Shown here: piece by piece, positions 45,701 to 54,295 of the stretch
Layout: each line of letters begins with the position of its first letter
How positions within the stretch are numbered: position 1 is the first letter of the stretch
Assembly: GCA_947625495.1 (NCBI GenBank)
Contig: CANQOQ010000004.1
Span: 36,425 to 100,424, forward strand
DNA from: Candidatus Gastranaerophilales bacterium
Lineage (GTDB): Bacteria; Cyanobacteriota; Vampirovibrionia; Gastranaerophilales; Gastranaerophilaceae
DNA: 64,000 nucleotides
Direction: 5' to 3'
Made by a program: the position numbers and the translations under genes
Notes under the pieces: model-generated
What the model was told of the DNA's origin: nothing
Databases searched by the model: none
The model's input: the letters and a program-made list of their open reading frames with translations, nothing else

Positions 45701-46674
45701 AGATACAAAGGCCTCTTACTTAAAATCATACTTGAAGGAAGTAAACTTTTCAAAATGGAATTGTTTTTTGATTCATATTCGGCAAAACTTGAAAAATAAT
45801 CCGAAAAACTATTTTTCTTATTATAGTTAACGAGTTTAACTTTTAAAGAGTTCGAGAATTTTTGTCTTGCCATTATTTCAATCATTTTAGAAGCAGTATC
45901 AATATCACCCGTTACATCAACGAAACCTAATTTTTGAGCTTGCCTGCCCGTAAATACACGTCCGTCAGCATTTTGCTTCAAAATATCATAACTTAAATCG
46001 GTTTTTTGAACTTTGTAATTGTCTTTTCTATCCACTCTGCCGATTTTTATAGCTTCAAGAAATTGATTGTATGAATCGCTAATAATATCTTGCATAAGAG
46101 CTTTTTCCGAGTCGGACATTTGGCGAAGCCCCGAACCGATATCTTTATATTGTCCGCTTTTTATAACAACAGGATTTATATTTAATTTATCGATAAGTAA
46201 ATTATGATAATCCATAAAAGAGAATATTACACCGATACTTCCCGTCAATGTACCGTTTTGAGCAATAATTCTGTCCGCAGCAGATGCAATATAATACCCG
46301 CCGCTGGCTGCAACATCATCCATTACAGCAATAACAGGCATTGTCTTTCTCAATTTTATTATTTGATTATATATATTTTGCGACATAGCAACAGTACCGC
46401 CCGGAGAATTAATTTTTATAATTACTCCTCTGATATTAGGATCTAAAGCCACATTCTTCAGTGATTTTAATAAATTAGATGCATCTGCTTCATTTGTAAA
46501 AAATCCTGTCTCATAACTTGCCGCAATTGGACCTTCAAGTTCCAGTACAGCTATTTTATTAGTATTCGTAATAATATCTTTATGTTGTGTTTCTTTGTCA
46601 ATGCTAAAAAATCCTATTATTATTGAAATAATACATAGCAATATAACAATTTTTGCAATTAGTCCTGATTTCAT
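45691..46674 (-). CDS. sppA: Signal peptide peptidase SppA (short form)
   Basis: 327 residues, membrane-bound serine protease that degrades cleaved signal peptides. N-terminal anchor IAKIVILLCIISIIIGFF, then the S49 domain with IKINSPGGTVAMSQ, the catalytic serine in DDVAASGGYYIAS near residue 125, SLTGSIGVI-like GTLTGSIGVI, and the catalytic lysine in VIKSGQYKDIGS near residue 177. The length fits the short 36-kDa type. It overlaps the phosphohexomutase gene by four bases and the Yip1-like gene by ten. Confidence 0.92.
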   Translation of the reverse strand: MKSGLIAKIVILLCIISIIIGFFSIDKETQHKDIITNTNKIAVLELEGPIAASYETGFFTNEADASNLLKSLKNVALDPNIRGVIIKINSPGGTVAMSQNIYNQIIKLRKTMPVIAVMDDVAASGGYYIASAADRIIAQNGTLTGSIGVIFSFMDYHNLLIDKLNINPVVIKSGQYKDIGSGLRQMSDSEKALMQDIISDSYNQFLEAIKIGRVDRKDNYKVQKTDLSYDILKQNADGRVFTGRQAQKLGFVDVTGDIDTASKMIEIMARQKFSNSLKVKLVNYNKKNSFSDYFSSFAEYESKNNSILKSLLPSSMILSKRPLYLWE

Positions 46675-48161
46675 AATTCCTCGCTGTCCGTTATATTTTT
46701 AATTGTTTCATCAAGTAAAGATAACATAGTATTCTTATAGTGATTTGCGCTTTTTTTAGTCTTCGCTTCAAATCTTAATGTAAAAACTGGTTCCGTGTTA
46801 CTCTGTCTGATTAAAGCAAATCCGTCAGAAAATATAATTCTCAACCCATCCAATTTTACAATATTATTAATTTTTTCACCAAAAATATAATTATCCTCTT
46901 CAATTATTTTTGTAATATTTTCAAGCACCCGTGCTTTTAGTTCATTTTTACAGGAATATCTGACCTCTTGCAAAGTACATACGGCATCAAACGGTTTTAG
47001 TAAATCAGCCAGCTTAAAATCAGGATTAAGTTTTTTATTTTTAGCAATAATTTCAATAATCCTGCATCCTGCATAAACAGCATCATCAAAACCGTAGTAA
47101 CGGTCTTTAAAGAACATGTGACCTGACATTTCACCTGCCAATATAGCATTGGTTTCCTTCATTTTAGATTTTATATAGCCATGTCCTGTTTTTGCCATAA
47201 CGGCATTGCCGCCTAATTTATTAATTTCATCAAAAAGAACTTGAGAACATTTAACTTCGGAGACAATAACAGGTTTTTCTCCTCTTAAAGTTAAGTCTTT
47301 AATTATATCCTGAGCATAGATATATAGTAATTTATCGCCCGGCAGAGCATTACCGTCCGAATCAACAATACCAAGTCTGTCGGAATCACCGTCAAAAGCA
47401 ATTCCAACATCCGCTTTTTCAGATTTAACTTTTTTCTTTAAATCATCCAGAGTGGCTAAATCACTCGGATTAGGATGATGATTAGGGAAATTGCCGTCAG
47501 GTTCTGAATAAAGTTCTATAACATCCGCTCCGATTTCTCTGTATAATTTAGGTGCAACAATACCTGCAGTACCGTTTGCACTGTCTGTTACAACTTTTAT
47601 ACCTTCTCCTATCATAGTAAATTTAGAAGATATATTTTCAATATATTGAGGAACAATATTATAAAGTCTTGATTCACCATGCTTTACCGCAGTTATATCA
47701 TTAGACATTTCTTCCATAGTATATTGCTTAACAATTTTAATCTCTTGTTCATTAAGAGAAAATTTATTGAAAGTCATTTTTAAACCGTTATACTCAGGAG
47801 GATTATGACTCGCCGTAACAATTAATGCAGCAGATATCTTAATATCTGAACTTATATCTTCAGGATAAGCTGCAAATTCAGAATAATATCCCACTGGAGT
47901 TGGAACAACATCAAGATTTATAACATTAGCACCGGTATGAATAATCCCTTTTATTAAAACTCTTGCAAGCGGTTCTGAATGTAATCTGGTGTCTCTTGCC
48001 AAGGTAACCCATATATCTTTTGTATTAAGTCCCGTTTTTTCCTGAATGAATCTTATAAAACCTTTACCAACATAATAAAAAAGTTCCTCAGTAATATCCT
48101 GACCATATATTCCTCTTATATCATTTTTACCGAAAGCACTAAAATCCAATGTTTTTGTCAT
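46671..48161 (-). CDS. Phosphomannomutase/phosphoglucomutase
   Basis: 496 residues of the alpha-D-phosphohexomutase family, interconverting hexose 1- and 6-phosphates for polysaccharide or LPS precursors. Phosphoserine loop TASHNPPEYNGLK near residue 117, metal-binding loop DGDSDRLGIVD near 255, sugar-binding GEMSGHMFF near 340 and phosphate-binding RQSNTEPVFTLRFEA near the C-terminus. First gene of the operon ending with the repeat protein. AlgC-type rather than GlmM-type by the GEMSGH loop. Confidence 0.92.
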   Translation of the reverse strand: MTKTLDFSAFGKNDIRGIYGQDITEELFYYVGKGFIRFIQEKTGLNTKDIWVTLARDTRLHSEPLARVLIKGIIHTGANVINLDVVPTPVGYYSEFAAYPEDISSDIKISAALIVTASHNPPEYNGLKMTFNKFSLNEQEIKIVKQYTMEEMSNDITAVKHGESRLYNIVPQYIENISSKFTMIGEGIKVVTDSANGTAGIVAPKLYREIGADVIELYSEPDGNFPNHHPNPSDLATLDDLKKKVKSEKADVGIAFDGDSDRLGIVDSDGNALPGDKLLYIYAQDIIKDLTLRGEKPVIVSEVKCSQVLFDEINKLGGNAVMAKTGHGYIKSKMKETNAILAGEMSGHMFFKDRYYGFDDAVYAGCRIIEIIAKNKKLNPDFKLADLLKPFDAVCTLQEVRYSCKNELKARVLENITKIIEEDNYIFGEKINNIVKLDGLRIIFSDGFALIRQSNTEPVFTLRFEAKTKKSANHYKNTMLSLLDETIKNITDSEEL

Positions 48162-48236
48162 TTTATTAAATCCTTGTATACATTTAAAAAAAATAATATA
48201 CTCTCATTATAAAAAAGAAATACGGTAAAATCAAAA

Positions 48237-49106
48237 TTGATAACAAATTATAAACAGAAAAAAAATAAAATTTGGCTGTTATTTATACTTCCTTCAGTTA
48301 TAGGCTGTACAATCTTTATATTTTTACCTACAATCGCCTCATTTATACTTAGTTTTTGTAAATGGAATTTGATAGGCAGCATTAAATTTATAGGTACGGA
48401 AAACTATACAGAATTATTTTGTTCTGAAGAATTTTTATTTATTTTAAAAAATACAATATATTACGCAATAAGTGTTACGATTTTTGCGACATTATTACCA
48501 ATGATATTGGCAAGTATAATATATAATAAAATAATTTTAAAAGAATTTTTCAAAACAACATATTTCATACCCTTCATAACGCCAATGATAGTAATAGCAA
48601 TGATTTGGCAGTGGATATTTGACCCGAATATAGGACTTATCAACAATATACTAAAAGCAAACACACAATGGTTATATGACAGTCACAGCGCAATGGGAAT
48701 ATTGATTTTTGTATCTGTATGGAAACTAATAGGATATAACATGATAATACTGTTATCGGGGTTATCATCAATAAACAAAGATATATATGAGGCAGGGGAA
48801 ATAGACGGTGCAAACCCGATTCAAACATTTTTCAAAATAACCGTACCTCTTTTATCACCGACAATACTATTTGTACTCTTAATAACAACAATAAGTTCAT
48901 TTCAGGTATTTGATTTGATATATCTTATGACACAAGGCGGTCCTGAAAATTCCACAAATGTTTTGGTATACTGGCTGTATAAAAATGCATTTGAATTTTT
49001 TAATATAGGGAAAGCTTCCGCAATAGCTTATGTTTTATTTATATTAATTTTAACCCTAACTCTTATACAATGGAAGACCCGAAAAAAATGGGTTATAAAT
49101 GAATAA
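48237..49106 (+). CDS. Sugar ABC transporter permease (MalF/UgpA type), isolated
   Basis: 289 residues with six membrane helices. The cytoplasmic EAA loop EAGEIDGANPIQTFFKITVPLL near residue 190 contacts the ATPase and defines the family. The TTG start at 48237 has no strong ribosome-binding site and no close ATG alternative. Such permeases work as a pair with a MalG/UgpE partner, a binding protein and an ATPase. None is adjacent: the next gene downstream is on the other strand and ends one base after this stop. The binding protein at 38.3-39.5 kb is a plausible partner. Confidence 0.87.
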   Translation: MITNYKQKKNKIWLLFILPSVIGCTIFIFLPTIASFILSFCKWNLIGSIKFIGTENYTELFCSEEFLFILKNTIYYAISVTIFATLLPMILASIIYNKIILKEFFKTTYFIPFITPMIVIAMIWQWIFDPNIGLINNILKANTQWLYDSHSAMGILIFVSVWKLIGYNMIILLSGLSSINKDIYEAGEIDGANPIQTFFKITVPLLSPTILFVLLITTISSFQVFDLIYLMTQGGPENSTNVLVYWLYKNAFEFFNIGKASAIAYVLFILILTLTLIQWKTRKKWVINE

Positions 49107-49373
49107 TTATGCAAAAATAGAAATCAGATGAGCTTTTGGAGATTTATTATCATAAATCTCATCAATGTTATTTTTAATAACATCAGCCTGTTTAGAAACT
49201 TGTGGGTTAAATAGTTCCGAAATCTTTTTTACAAGAATGGAAATTTTATTATCATCATTGTTATAATTTGAGTTATAAGCATTTTCATACTCAGGATAAG
49301 GAACCGCAGTATGTTTAAAACTTGGCTTATTCAAGTTATAATTAAAAGAATTATTTATCGAATTAATTTTCAT
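49107..49373 (-). CDS. Small MKI...FKH protein
   Basis: 88 residues, Asn/Tyr-rich and hydrophilic, unrecognised. N-terminus MKINSINNSF then KPSFKH at residues 18-23 resembles the PSFKG motif of other proteins here. GAGG lies about 7 bases before the ATG. It converges on the ABC permease with no intergenic space. Confidence 0.65.
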   Translation of the reverse strand: MKINSINNSFNYNLNKPSFKHTAVPYPEYENAYNSNYNNDDNKISILVKKISELFNPQVSKQADVIKNNIDEIYDNKSPKAHLISIFA

Positions 49374-49514
49374 TATATTTACCTCTTCGTTAAAGTGTTT
49401 TAACTACACTTTATTTTATAATATCATTATGTAATAGAAAAATAATTTTGTCAATACTAATATTTTTAAAAAAGACTTCAAACGAATTTTGCTGTATTTA
49501 ATAGGGTTTCAGCA

Positions 49515-49537
49515 TTAAGTGTATTAATAGCACTTAA
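49515..49537. promoter_or_regulatory. Inverted repeat in the 49.4-50.1 kb intergenic region
   Basis: TTAAGTG (49515-49521) and CACTTAA (49531-49537) are perfect seven-base arms around nine bases, a possible regulator-binding site. Two TTAGACAAG direct repeats follow (near 49553 and 49575). No gene was seen between 49374 and 50078. Confidence 0.35.
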
Positions 49538-49665
49538 TAAGTCGAAATAAAATTAGACAAGAGGTTAATTTTTTTTAGACAAGTGTCGAATTGTAAAAAA
49601 AATAATTATTTTGTTATATATAATTATCTTTTTCATACTTCCAACTATTCTTAATTCCAGACAGT

Positions 49666-49688
49666 AGGGCTTAAACGCCCTCTTTTTT
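49666..49688 (+). terminator. Orphan rho-independent terminator
   Basis: AGGGC TTAAAC GCCCT followed by C and T7 on the plus strand. No plus-strand gene lies within 500 bases upstream, so it may end a small RNA or be a relic. Confidence 0.55.
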
Positions 49689-49689
49689 T

Positions 49690-50057
49690 GCGAAATTTCT
49701 GTAGGCTGAAAGCCGATTATGCGAGTACAATGTGAGCGTACTGTGATAACATCGCGAACTATTTGTACGAGCAGAAAAGAAATTTCAAGACAGCGAAATT
49801 TCTGTAGGCTGAAAGCCGATTATGCGAGTACAATGTGAGCGTACTGTGATAACATCGCGAACTATTTGTACGAGCAGAAAAGAAATTTCAAGACAGCGAA
49901 ATTTCTGTAGGCTGAAAGCCGATTATGCGAGTACAATGTGAGCGTACTGTGATAACATCGCAAACTATTTGTACGAGCAGAAAAGAAATTTCAAGACAGC
50001 GAAATTTCTGTAGGCTGAAAGTCGATTATGCGAGTACAATGTGAGCGTACTGTGATA
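49690..50057. repeat. Tandem 103-bp repeats (3.6 copies) with inverted ends
   Basis: Three full units at 49690-49792, 49793-49895 and 49896-49998 plus a 59-base partial at 49999-50057, differing at only a couple of positions. Each unit begins GCGAAATTTCTGTAG and ends AGAAATTTCAAGACA, so GAAATTTCT/AGAAATTTC form nine-base inverted ends. Inside are GGCTGAAAGCC, AGTAC/GTACT and GTACAA/TTGTAC dyads able to fold into a long imperfect hairpin. No ORF of note. The same end sequences bound a single element at 53.0 kb. Confidence 0.92.
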
Positions 50058-50078
50058 GATAATGCGGGTAATAATTTT

Positions 50079-50639
50079 CTAATTATATTTATTCTGAACT
50101 TTATAAATATCGTTATCACAGTAATAAAAGAATGCTTCAACTGCTCTATCTAAAGTTTCTTTTAATAATTGTTCTGAAGAACTATCAAAATTTTGCAAAA
50201 CGAAATCTTCTGATTTTAGAAAAGGCGGCTGAGGCCCAATTCCAATTTTTATTCTGTCAAAAACATCCGTTTTAGCATACTGTATAATGGATTTAACTCC
50301 ATTATGACCGCCTGCGGAACCTTTAGATTTAAACCTGATTATACCTAAGTCTAAAGATATATCATCATAGACAAGCATAAAATTTTCAACGCCGGATTTA
50401 TAAAAATTTCTCAGAGCTAAAAGTGCTTCCCCTGATAAATTCATGTATGTTTGCGGTTTTACAATCCAAATAGCTTCGCCGTTATAAACACCTTTTGCAA
50501 TAGAAGATTTTAACTTAGCCTCCACAGAAAAAGCACAACCGAGTTTTTGAGCAAGTAAATCGGCAAACATAAACCCCATATTATGTCTTGTATGAGAATA
50601 TTTTTCACCGGGATTTCCCAAGCATATTAAAAGTTTCAT
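50079..50639 (-). CDS. pth: Peptidyl-tRNA hydrolase
   Basis: 186 residues. Releases tRNA from prematurely terminated peptidyl-tRNA. Signatures are CLGNPGEKYSHTRHNMGFM with the catalytic histidine near residue 20, KPQTYMNLSGEAL, YDDISLDLG with the catalytic aspartate, and KGSAGGHNGVKSI. Normal length. Its 3' end lies about 20 bases from the tandem repeats. Confidence 0.96.
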   Translation of the reverse strand: MKLLICLGNPGEKYSHTRHNMGFMFADLLAQKLGCAFSVEAKLKSSIAKGVYNGEAIWIVKPQTYMNLSGEALLALRNFYKSGVENFMLVYDDISLDLGIIRFKSKGSAGGHNGVKSIIQYAKTDVFDRIKIGIGPQPPFLKSEDFVLQNFDSSSEQLLKETLDRAVEAFFYYCDNDIYKVQNKYN

Positions 50640-50742
50640 TTTCGCATGCCTCTTCCTTTTAAAATTATCCCATAGTTATACACAAGTTACCAGTTAAATA
50701 ATTTTTAAAATGGCTAATTATGTAGGAAACAGGAGATTTACC

Positions 50743-51315
50743 ATGGCTACAAAAAAAGACACAATAATTAAAATGAAAAGCAGTGAAATGCTATATAACT
50801 TTTTAGAAAGTACAAACCTTCACAAAAAAGATTTTGCACAAATGATAGGTGTAACACTTTCTTATGTTTATAATTTAATAGACGAAACTATTCCGTTTTC
50901 AACCAGAAGTACAACGTTAGAAAGAATTGCAACAGTTATGGATATAGCACCTGAGGAATTTGTTGAATATAAGATACCTCAAGATCCTATAGTAATTGAC
51001 GAAACAACAGAATTTATAAGAGAAAAGCAAAAGGAAAAGAATTTAACTACAGTACAATTCTTAAAATCTTTTCCAAGAAAACAACGACTTGAAATAGTGG
51101 ATATATTAAGAGGTGCACGCCCCATTCCTTTAGATTGGGAAGAAGTTTGTGTTATTGCTCAAGTTTTGGACATTAAAAAAGAAGAAATGTATGAACATTG
51201 GGAAATGAGACTAAAGCAGCTTCTTCAAAATTCAGGTTTTAATCTGGACAGCAATTCCGAATTAGCAAAAGCAATGTTCAATTGTGCAAGAGATTATGTA
51301 TATAAAAACAAATAA
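50743..51315 (+). CDS. XRE-type helix-turn-helix regulator
   Basis: 190 residues. The N-terminal HTH (FAQMIGVTLSYVYNLID, about residues 29-45 with flanking helices) is of the XRE/lambda-repressor type. A second similar helical block follows (DWEEVCVIAQVLDIKKEEMYEHW, about 138-160). I chose ATG 50743 because CAGGAG lies 7 bases upstream; the frame from 50710 lacks a site. Divergent from pth. Target genes unknown. Confidence 0.8.
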   Translation: MATKKDTIIKMKSSEMLYNFLESTNLHKKDFAQMIGVTLSYVYNLIDETIPFSTRSTTLERIATVMDIAPEEFVEYKIPQDPIVIDETTEFIREKQKEKNLTTVQFLKSFPRKQRLEIVDILRGARPIPLDWEEVCVIAQVLDIKKEEMYEHWEMRLKQLLQNSGFNLDSNSELAKAMFNCARDYVYKNK

Positions 51316-52140
51316 TTATACTTTGACATTATTAATAGTAATTTCAACGTCTTTTGGCGATTTATAAGTTTTTATATCATAAATAATATTAATAATTTGA
51401 TAGGAATGAGGTGCATCTTTAAATGCAGGAGCAGAGATATGCCTTATTCCTCTTTCATCCTGATAAATAGCATTTTGTCTATAATGCCCTGATGAAATCA
51501 ATATTACATTGGAATGTTTTTTCAACATGCTTTCATATTTTTCAGTGTTTAGCATAGAAAGCTGATATTCTATTCTGGGCGGAATAAGAGGTGAATGATG
51601 AAAAATTATAAAAAGTCTTTTTGGATATTTATTAAGTAAATTATCAAGCCATTCAACCTGCTCATCAGACACTTGTCCATGTTTTGAAGGAGCGAAATCG
51701 GAGGTAACATCAAGAACGGCACATACAATATCACTATTAGGTTTAAAATAGTAGTAATTTCTGTTTTCTTTTTGATTTCTGTTAAAAGTTGTAACTATAT
51801 CAATAAATACTTCTTTTTCTATTCCGCTCAATCTGTGAGCATCCGTATTTCCCAAAACAATATAATATGGAGCATTAATTGAATGAATAGCTCTCATAAA
51901 GCCTATTGCATCTTCTTCCGTGGATTTTTGAACGTTATCACCTAAAAATACAACAAAATCCGGCATTTTTTTTCGTATTGACGATGATAAAAAGAATAAA
52001 TATTTATCCATATAAGAATCATTATATGAATAGTTAACATCACCTATTTGCGCAAAAGAAATCTCATCAGCTTCAACAAAAGGAGCATTACAGCAGCTAA
52101 AAACCAAAAATAATATAAATAGTATGATTTTTTTATGCAT
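51316..52140 (-). CDS. Exported calcineurin-like metallophosphoesterase
   Basis: 274 residues. N-terminal signal (KKIILFILFLVFSCCNA) with adjacent cysteines that may form a lipobox. The phosphoesterase metal ligands follow in order: FAQIGDVNYS, VVFLGDNVQKS, IVLGNTDAH, IIFHHSPLI and ISSGHYRQ. The substrate is not predictable (phosphoprotein, nucleotide or lipid). It overlaps the upstream 79-residue gene by eight bases. Confidence 0.87.
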   Translation of the reverse strand: MHKKIILFILFLVFSCCNAPFVEADEISFAQIGDVNYSYNDSYMDKYLFFLSSSIRKKMPDFVVFLGDNVQKSTEEDAIGFMRAIHSINAPYYIVLGNTDAHRLSGIEKEVFIDIVTTFNRNQKENRNYYYFKPNSDIVCAVLDVTSDFAPSKHGQVSDEQVEWLDNLLNKYPKRLFIIFHHSPLIPPRIEYQLSMLNTEKYESMLKKHSNVILISSGHYRQNAIYQDERGIRHISAPAFKDAPHSYQIINIIYDIKTYKSPKDVEITINNVKV

Positions 52141-52372
52141 CAGAGCATCTTTTCTGTATAGTCTCTTGTACTAACAAAGCCTGAGCCAAATCTTTTTTAT
52201 TTATAACCTTCATGGATATAAGGATTTCGCCCATTGGAACTTTTTTAAATCTTTGAATATCAAGGACCATAGACAAATGAAACAGATTTATTTTCCCTGC
52301 CTCAAGTAAAATTTCACCTAACCGCAAGTAAGAATCATCTGTCCAGTCATTAATATCATACAGATTTTTCAT
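52133..52372 (-). CDS. Small MshEN/GspE-N-like domain protein
   Basis: 79 residues with two LGEIL-type helical elements, LRLGEILLEAGKINLFHL and VPMGEILISMKVINKKDL, separated by 25 residues. This is the pattern of the MshEN/type II secretion ATPase N-terminal domain, which in some proteins binds c-di-GMP. It stands alone here without the ATPase. It overlaps the metallophosphoesterase gene. The domain assignment is by pattern only. Confidence 0.65.
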   Translation of the reverse strand: MKNLYDINDWTDDSYLRLGEILLEAGKINLFHLSMVLDIQRFKKVPMGEILISMKVINKKDLAQALLVQETIQKRCSDA

Positions 52373-52410
52373 ACTGATATTATATAAAAAATTAGTTTTT
52401 TTATCAAATA

Positions 52411-52710
52411 TTATGCATATAAATCAAGATTATTTGCTCTAAATTCATCCTGATGATTAGGCTTAAGGACTCCTGCATCCATTCTGTCAAGTCTTTCAAC
52501 AAGCCCCATATTGGACTGTGATTTAAGCCCTTTTACATTTTCAGAAGAAGGACCTTGAGAAATCCCGTTAACAGAAGCAGGATTAATATTATTTCTTTGG
52601 GGCATATAATCAGAGCCGCCATTACCCATGAAAGAGACTCTGCCAGACGGAGCACCTGTCATAAAAACATTTTTGTTAAAGTCTAAACTGCCAATTGCAC
52701 CTATTGCCAT
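52411..52710 (-). CDS. Small unknown Gly/Asn/Ser-rich protein
   Basis: 99 residues, low complexity, no signal or membrane helix: MAIGAIGSLDFNKN at the start and RVSFMGNGG near residue 28. The start at 52710 is set by AGGAG 8 bases upstream; a longer frame exists without one. Function unknown. Confidence 0.6.
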   Translation of the reverse strand: MAIGAIGSLDFNKNVFMTGAPSGRVSFMGNGGSDYMPQRNNINPASVNGISQGPSSENVKGLKSQSNMGLVERLDRMDAGVLKPNHQDEFRANNLDLYA

Positions 52711-52844
52711 ATATACATATCTCCTGTTATATAAATAAAAACTTTTCATAATATAAAATTGCGTGTTTGTATCAAAATTTTACAATTATTAAAATAAAAA
52801 ATTTTCTTGAAAATAAAAATTTATGTGATTAAATAAAAACATAA

Positions 52845-52918
<74 letters not shown>

Positions 52919-52982
52919 TTTTTTTTGTTTACTATTATTACTTTGTGCGATTTGAACGCAAGGCGAAGCCTTCTTCGTTCGA

Positions 52983-53103
52983 GCGAAATTTCCGTAGAAC
53001 GGAGCCGAACGAAGTGAGCGAGTTCAAGAATAATGAGGGCAAGCTGAACGACAAGCGAAGCAAAGTTAAGCACTTGCCCGAAGGAAGGAAATTTCAAGAC
53101 AGT
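52983..53103. repeat. Inverted-repeat-bounded element related to the 49.7-kb repeats
   Basis: Begins GCGAAATTTCCGTAG and ends GGAAATTTCAAGACAG, giving GAAATTTCC/GGAAATTTC inverted ends. These closely match the ends of the 103-bp units at 49.7 kb, but the interior differs (CGAACGAAGTGAGCGAG and a GGGCAAG/CTTGCCC dyad). About 120 bp, no gene. Confidence 0.75.
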
Positions 53104-53118
53104 GCCAGGCGTATTTTT
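53104..53118 (+). repeat. att-like direct repeat, right copy
   Basis: Second GCCAGGCGTATTTTT, identical to the tRNA-Arg 3' end, 195 bp downstream, directly beside the serine-recombinase relic. Confidence 0.65.
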
Positions 53119-53556
53119 ATGACAAGAGTCAAAATTAACGAAATAAGAGAATAATAAGTTATAATCATATCTTACCTTTTTGCTTTCAAGAGTACAGTTC
53201 GATAGTAAGTAATTTAATAATTTTCTTTGTTCGATAGGGGTTTGCTGTTTATATAGGCTATAAGCATTTTTCAGTATTTCGATAATTCTTACCCCTTCTT
53301 CATAATATTTTTGGTCGGCATGGTGCAGGGCTTCAAGTTTGATTAAGATTCCATCTAAATCGTTGTTCCATTGAACACGTTTTTCATTGTATAACTTGGT
53401 GTCAACTAAATCATCATAATATTCATTAGTGATTTTATCAATTCTATGACGAATCCTTTTAGCTTCAGCTTCAAGATTAGCATACAGATGAAAAACTAAA
53501 CATATACAACAAGAAACGCTGTCAACATAAGGACTGTAAATGTAATCGGAAATTTT
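53119..53556 (-). pseudogene. C-terminal relic of a large serine recombinase
   Basis: Minus-strand frame with no usable start, bounded upstream by an in-frame TAA at 53557-53559. It reads SPYVDS, later LEAEAKRIRHRIDKI, ILKNAYSLYKQQTP and EQRKLLNYLLSNCTLESKKV. This is the typical C-terminal coiled coil and end of large serine integrases (the NAYSLY...RKLLN..LSNC block). The catalytic N-terminus and zinc domain are missing. It runs into the right att-like repeat, the expected position for an integrase at its attachment site. The element has therefore decayed. Confidence 0.72.
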
Positions 53557-53641
53557 TTAATAAGGCTTTACTAAATGAATTGTAAGAGACGATTATATAT
53601 GATTGTTTGTAGTATAATGATGAAAAGGAAAGGAGAATTGC

Positions 53642-54082
53642 ATGGAACGAATTAAATCAGAAGAATTACCATTGTCAATATCAAGCCAATTATTAAGTAA
53701 TGAAAATGTGTACTATTTTTCATTCATTACTTTTAAAGGAGGGTGTGCTACCCCTAATGTATCACAAGACCATTGGATTGCCCTAACTGATAAAAGAGTC
53801 TTGTATAAATCTAAAGTTACTGATGAAAATAACACTGGTTTTAAAGAACGTGATGGCATAATTCCTTTTGATAAGATTTCGTTTATGGAAATTGATAAGA
53901 GTGTTCAGAACGGTGGTTGCGGTTGTAGTGGAACACAATCATATAACTTAAAAATTGCAAGTTCTGGTACAATGGTTGTAATACCAATTCCAACGGAAGC
54001 CAAAGCATACGAAATTAGAAAAGCTTACATGGAATTACTTGAATTACAGAAAGAAAATAAGAAAAATGAACCTTCTGAATAG
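53642..54082 (+). CDS. Unknown protein, PH-like fold suspected
   Basis: 146 residues. The alternation of strands with WIALTDKRVLYKS and IIPFDKISFMEIDKS resembles bacterial PH domains (LTDkRlly, ipl..I..i), followed by a cysteine cluster NGGCGCSGTQSYNL and a helical tail. No signal peptide. AAAGGAGAATTGC precedes the ATG. Its 3' end overlaps the YidD-like gene. Function unknown. Confidence 0.65.
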   Translation: MERIKSEELPLSISSQLLSNENVYYFSFITFKGGCATPNVSQDHWIALTDKRVLYKSKVTDENNTGFKERDGIIPFDKISFMEIDKSVQNGGCGCSGTQSYNLKIASSGTMVVIPIPTEAKAYEIRKAYMELLELQKENKKNEPSE

Positions 54083-54281
54083 TGTTTCTATTACATTAGT
54101 AAAAGTATATCAAAAAGCTAAGGGAAAACGTAAACCAAAATGCTTACATTACCCAAGTTGTTCTAATTATGCTATATTAGCATTTAAGAAGTATACTTTT
54201 TTTAAGGCCTTAAATATGACAATCAATAGAGTAAGGGATTGTCATCCATTTTCAAGTAGACCATATATTGATTATCCATAA
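54066..54281 (+). CDS. yidD: YidD-like membrane protein insertion factor
   Basis: 71 residues from ATG 54066. It keeps the YidD (PF01809) pattern: CLHYPSCSNYAILAFKKY and the RVRDCHPFSSRPYIDYP end, with three conserved cysteines. YidD normally sits between rnpA and yidC; here it is isolated among accessory genes, so it may be an extra or captured copy. It overlaps the preceding gene by 17 bases; a TTG at 54039 is an alternative start. Confidence 0.82.
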   Translation: MNLLNSVSITLVKVYQKAKGKRKPKCLHYPSCSNYAILAFKKYTFFKALNMTINRVRDCHPFSSRPYIDYP

Positions 54282-54295
54282 AGAAAGGAGTTCTA

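Noticed and set aside
49690..50057. Regular repeats suggesting a CRISPR array
   Set aside because: Units are 103 bp, contiguous and without unique spacers, and no cas genes are present.
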